5,392 bases of DNA from Actinomycetes bacterium (GTDB lineage Bacteria > Actinomycetota > Thermoleophilia > Solirubrobacterales > Solirubrobacteraceae). The position numbers and the translations under genes were made by a program. This document shows, piece by piece, positions 5,307 through 5,392 of the stretch. How positions within the stretch are numbered: the first letter of the stretch is position 1; each line of letters begins with the position of its first letter. The notes below the pieces were generated by a model. That model saw nothing but the letters and a program-made list of their open reading frames with translations. It searched no databases and was not told where the DNA came from. The DNA is taken from assembly GCA_023405705.1 (NCBI GenBank), contig JAEXXR010000560.1:1-5392 (forward strand). Direction: 5' to 3'.

Positions 5307-5392
5307 CGACGGTCGCGCGGGTCGCCGCGCAGGTGCGGGCCGCCGCGGTCGGCTGCCGCCGGGCACGGCGAGCTGCGCGGGCGGGCCAGGGC
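5307..5392. other. Terminal 86 nt with no recognisable gene
   Basis: After the TAG stop of the hydrolase the sequence is GC-rich with repeated GCCGC-type words. I see no start codon with a Shine-Dalgarno, no T-run terminator and no family-like translation on either strand. A neighbouring gene beyond the right edge could begin or end outside the window. Confidence 0.4.

Noticed and set aside
3390..5366. A long minus-strand open frame (658 codons) antisense to the hydrolase and most of the lyase.
   Set aside because: Same GC-driven shadow effect; no motif, no Shine-Dalgarno, and the plus-strand genes have convincing catalytic motifs.

Overview
The window is a compact, very GC-rich stretch (G or C in nearly every third codon position) with six recognisable protein genes. 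It contains no RNA genes, mobile elements, CRISPR arrays or long repeats that I can see. Base composition, F420 cofactor genes and apparent leaderless promoters point to an actinobacterium. A Thermoleophilia/Solirubrobacterales-type lineage is my best guess, but that placement is inference and was not tested by any search.

Left half (1-2988, minus strand). This is an F420 gene block read right to left. It begins with npdG (fno), an NADPH:F420 oxidoreductase. Then come cofD (2-phospholactate or phosphoenolpyruvate transferase), cofC (the guanylyltransferase that makes the CofD donor, FbiD-type) and cofE (F420-0:gamma-L-glutamyl ligase, cut by the left edge). CofC makes the GDP-linked three-carbon donor, CofD joins it to the deazaflavin Fo, and CofE adds glutamates. 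NpdG exchanges hydride between F420 and NADP. The Fo synthase genes (cofG/cofH or fbiC) are not in the window. Gaps between genes are 67, 37 and 11 nt, so one transcript is plausible. A hairpin lies right at the npdG stop codon, and a possible extra promoter lies before cofC.

Centre (2989-3043). A 55-bp divergent intergenic region separates npdG from the rightward genes. Both genes have a TANNNT -10-like hexamer only 6-7 nt from their ATG, which suggests leaderless mRNAs in both directions. Between the two hexamers sits a perfect 5-2-5 dyad, CGAACGGGTTCG, a candidate operator able to affect both promoters.

Right half (3044-5306, plus strand). First comes an HMG-CoA-lyase-family enzyme with its catalytic residues intact. 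After a 136-nt gap follows an alpha/beta hydrolase related to the DUF1100/2,6-dihydropseudooxynicotine-hydrolase group. It has a GTG start, a good Shine-Dalgarno sequence and probably its own promoter. The last 86 nt show no gene.

I see no clear new biological system. The points most worth checking are the paired leaderless promoters with the shared dyad, the variant active-site motifs in the lyase and the hydrolase, and the persistent use of AGA arginine codons in genes that otherwise almost avoid A-ending codons.
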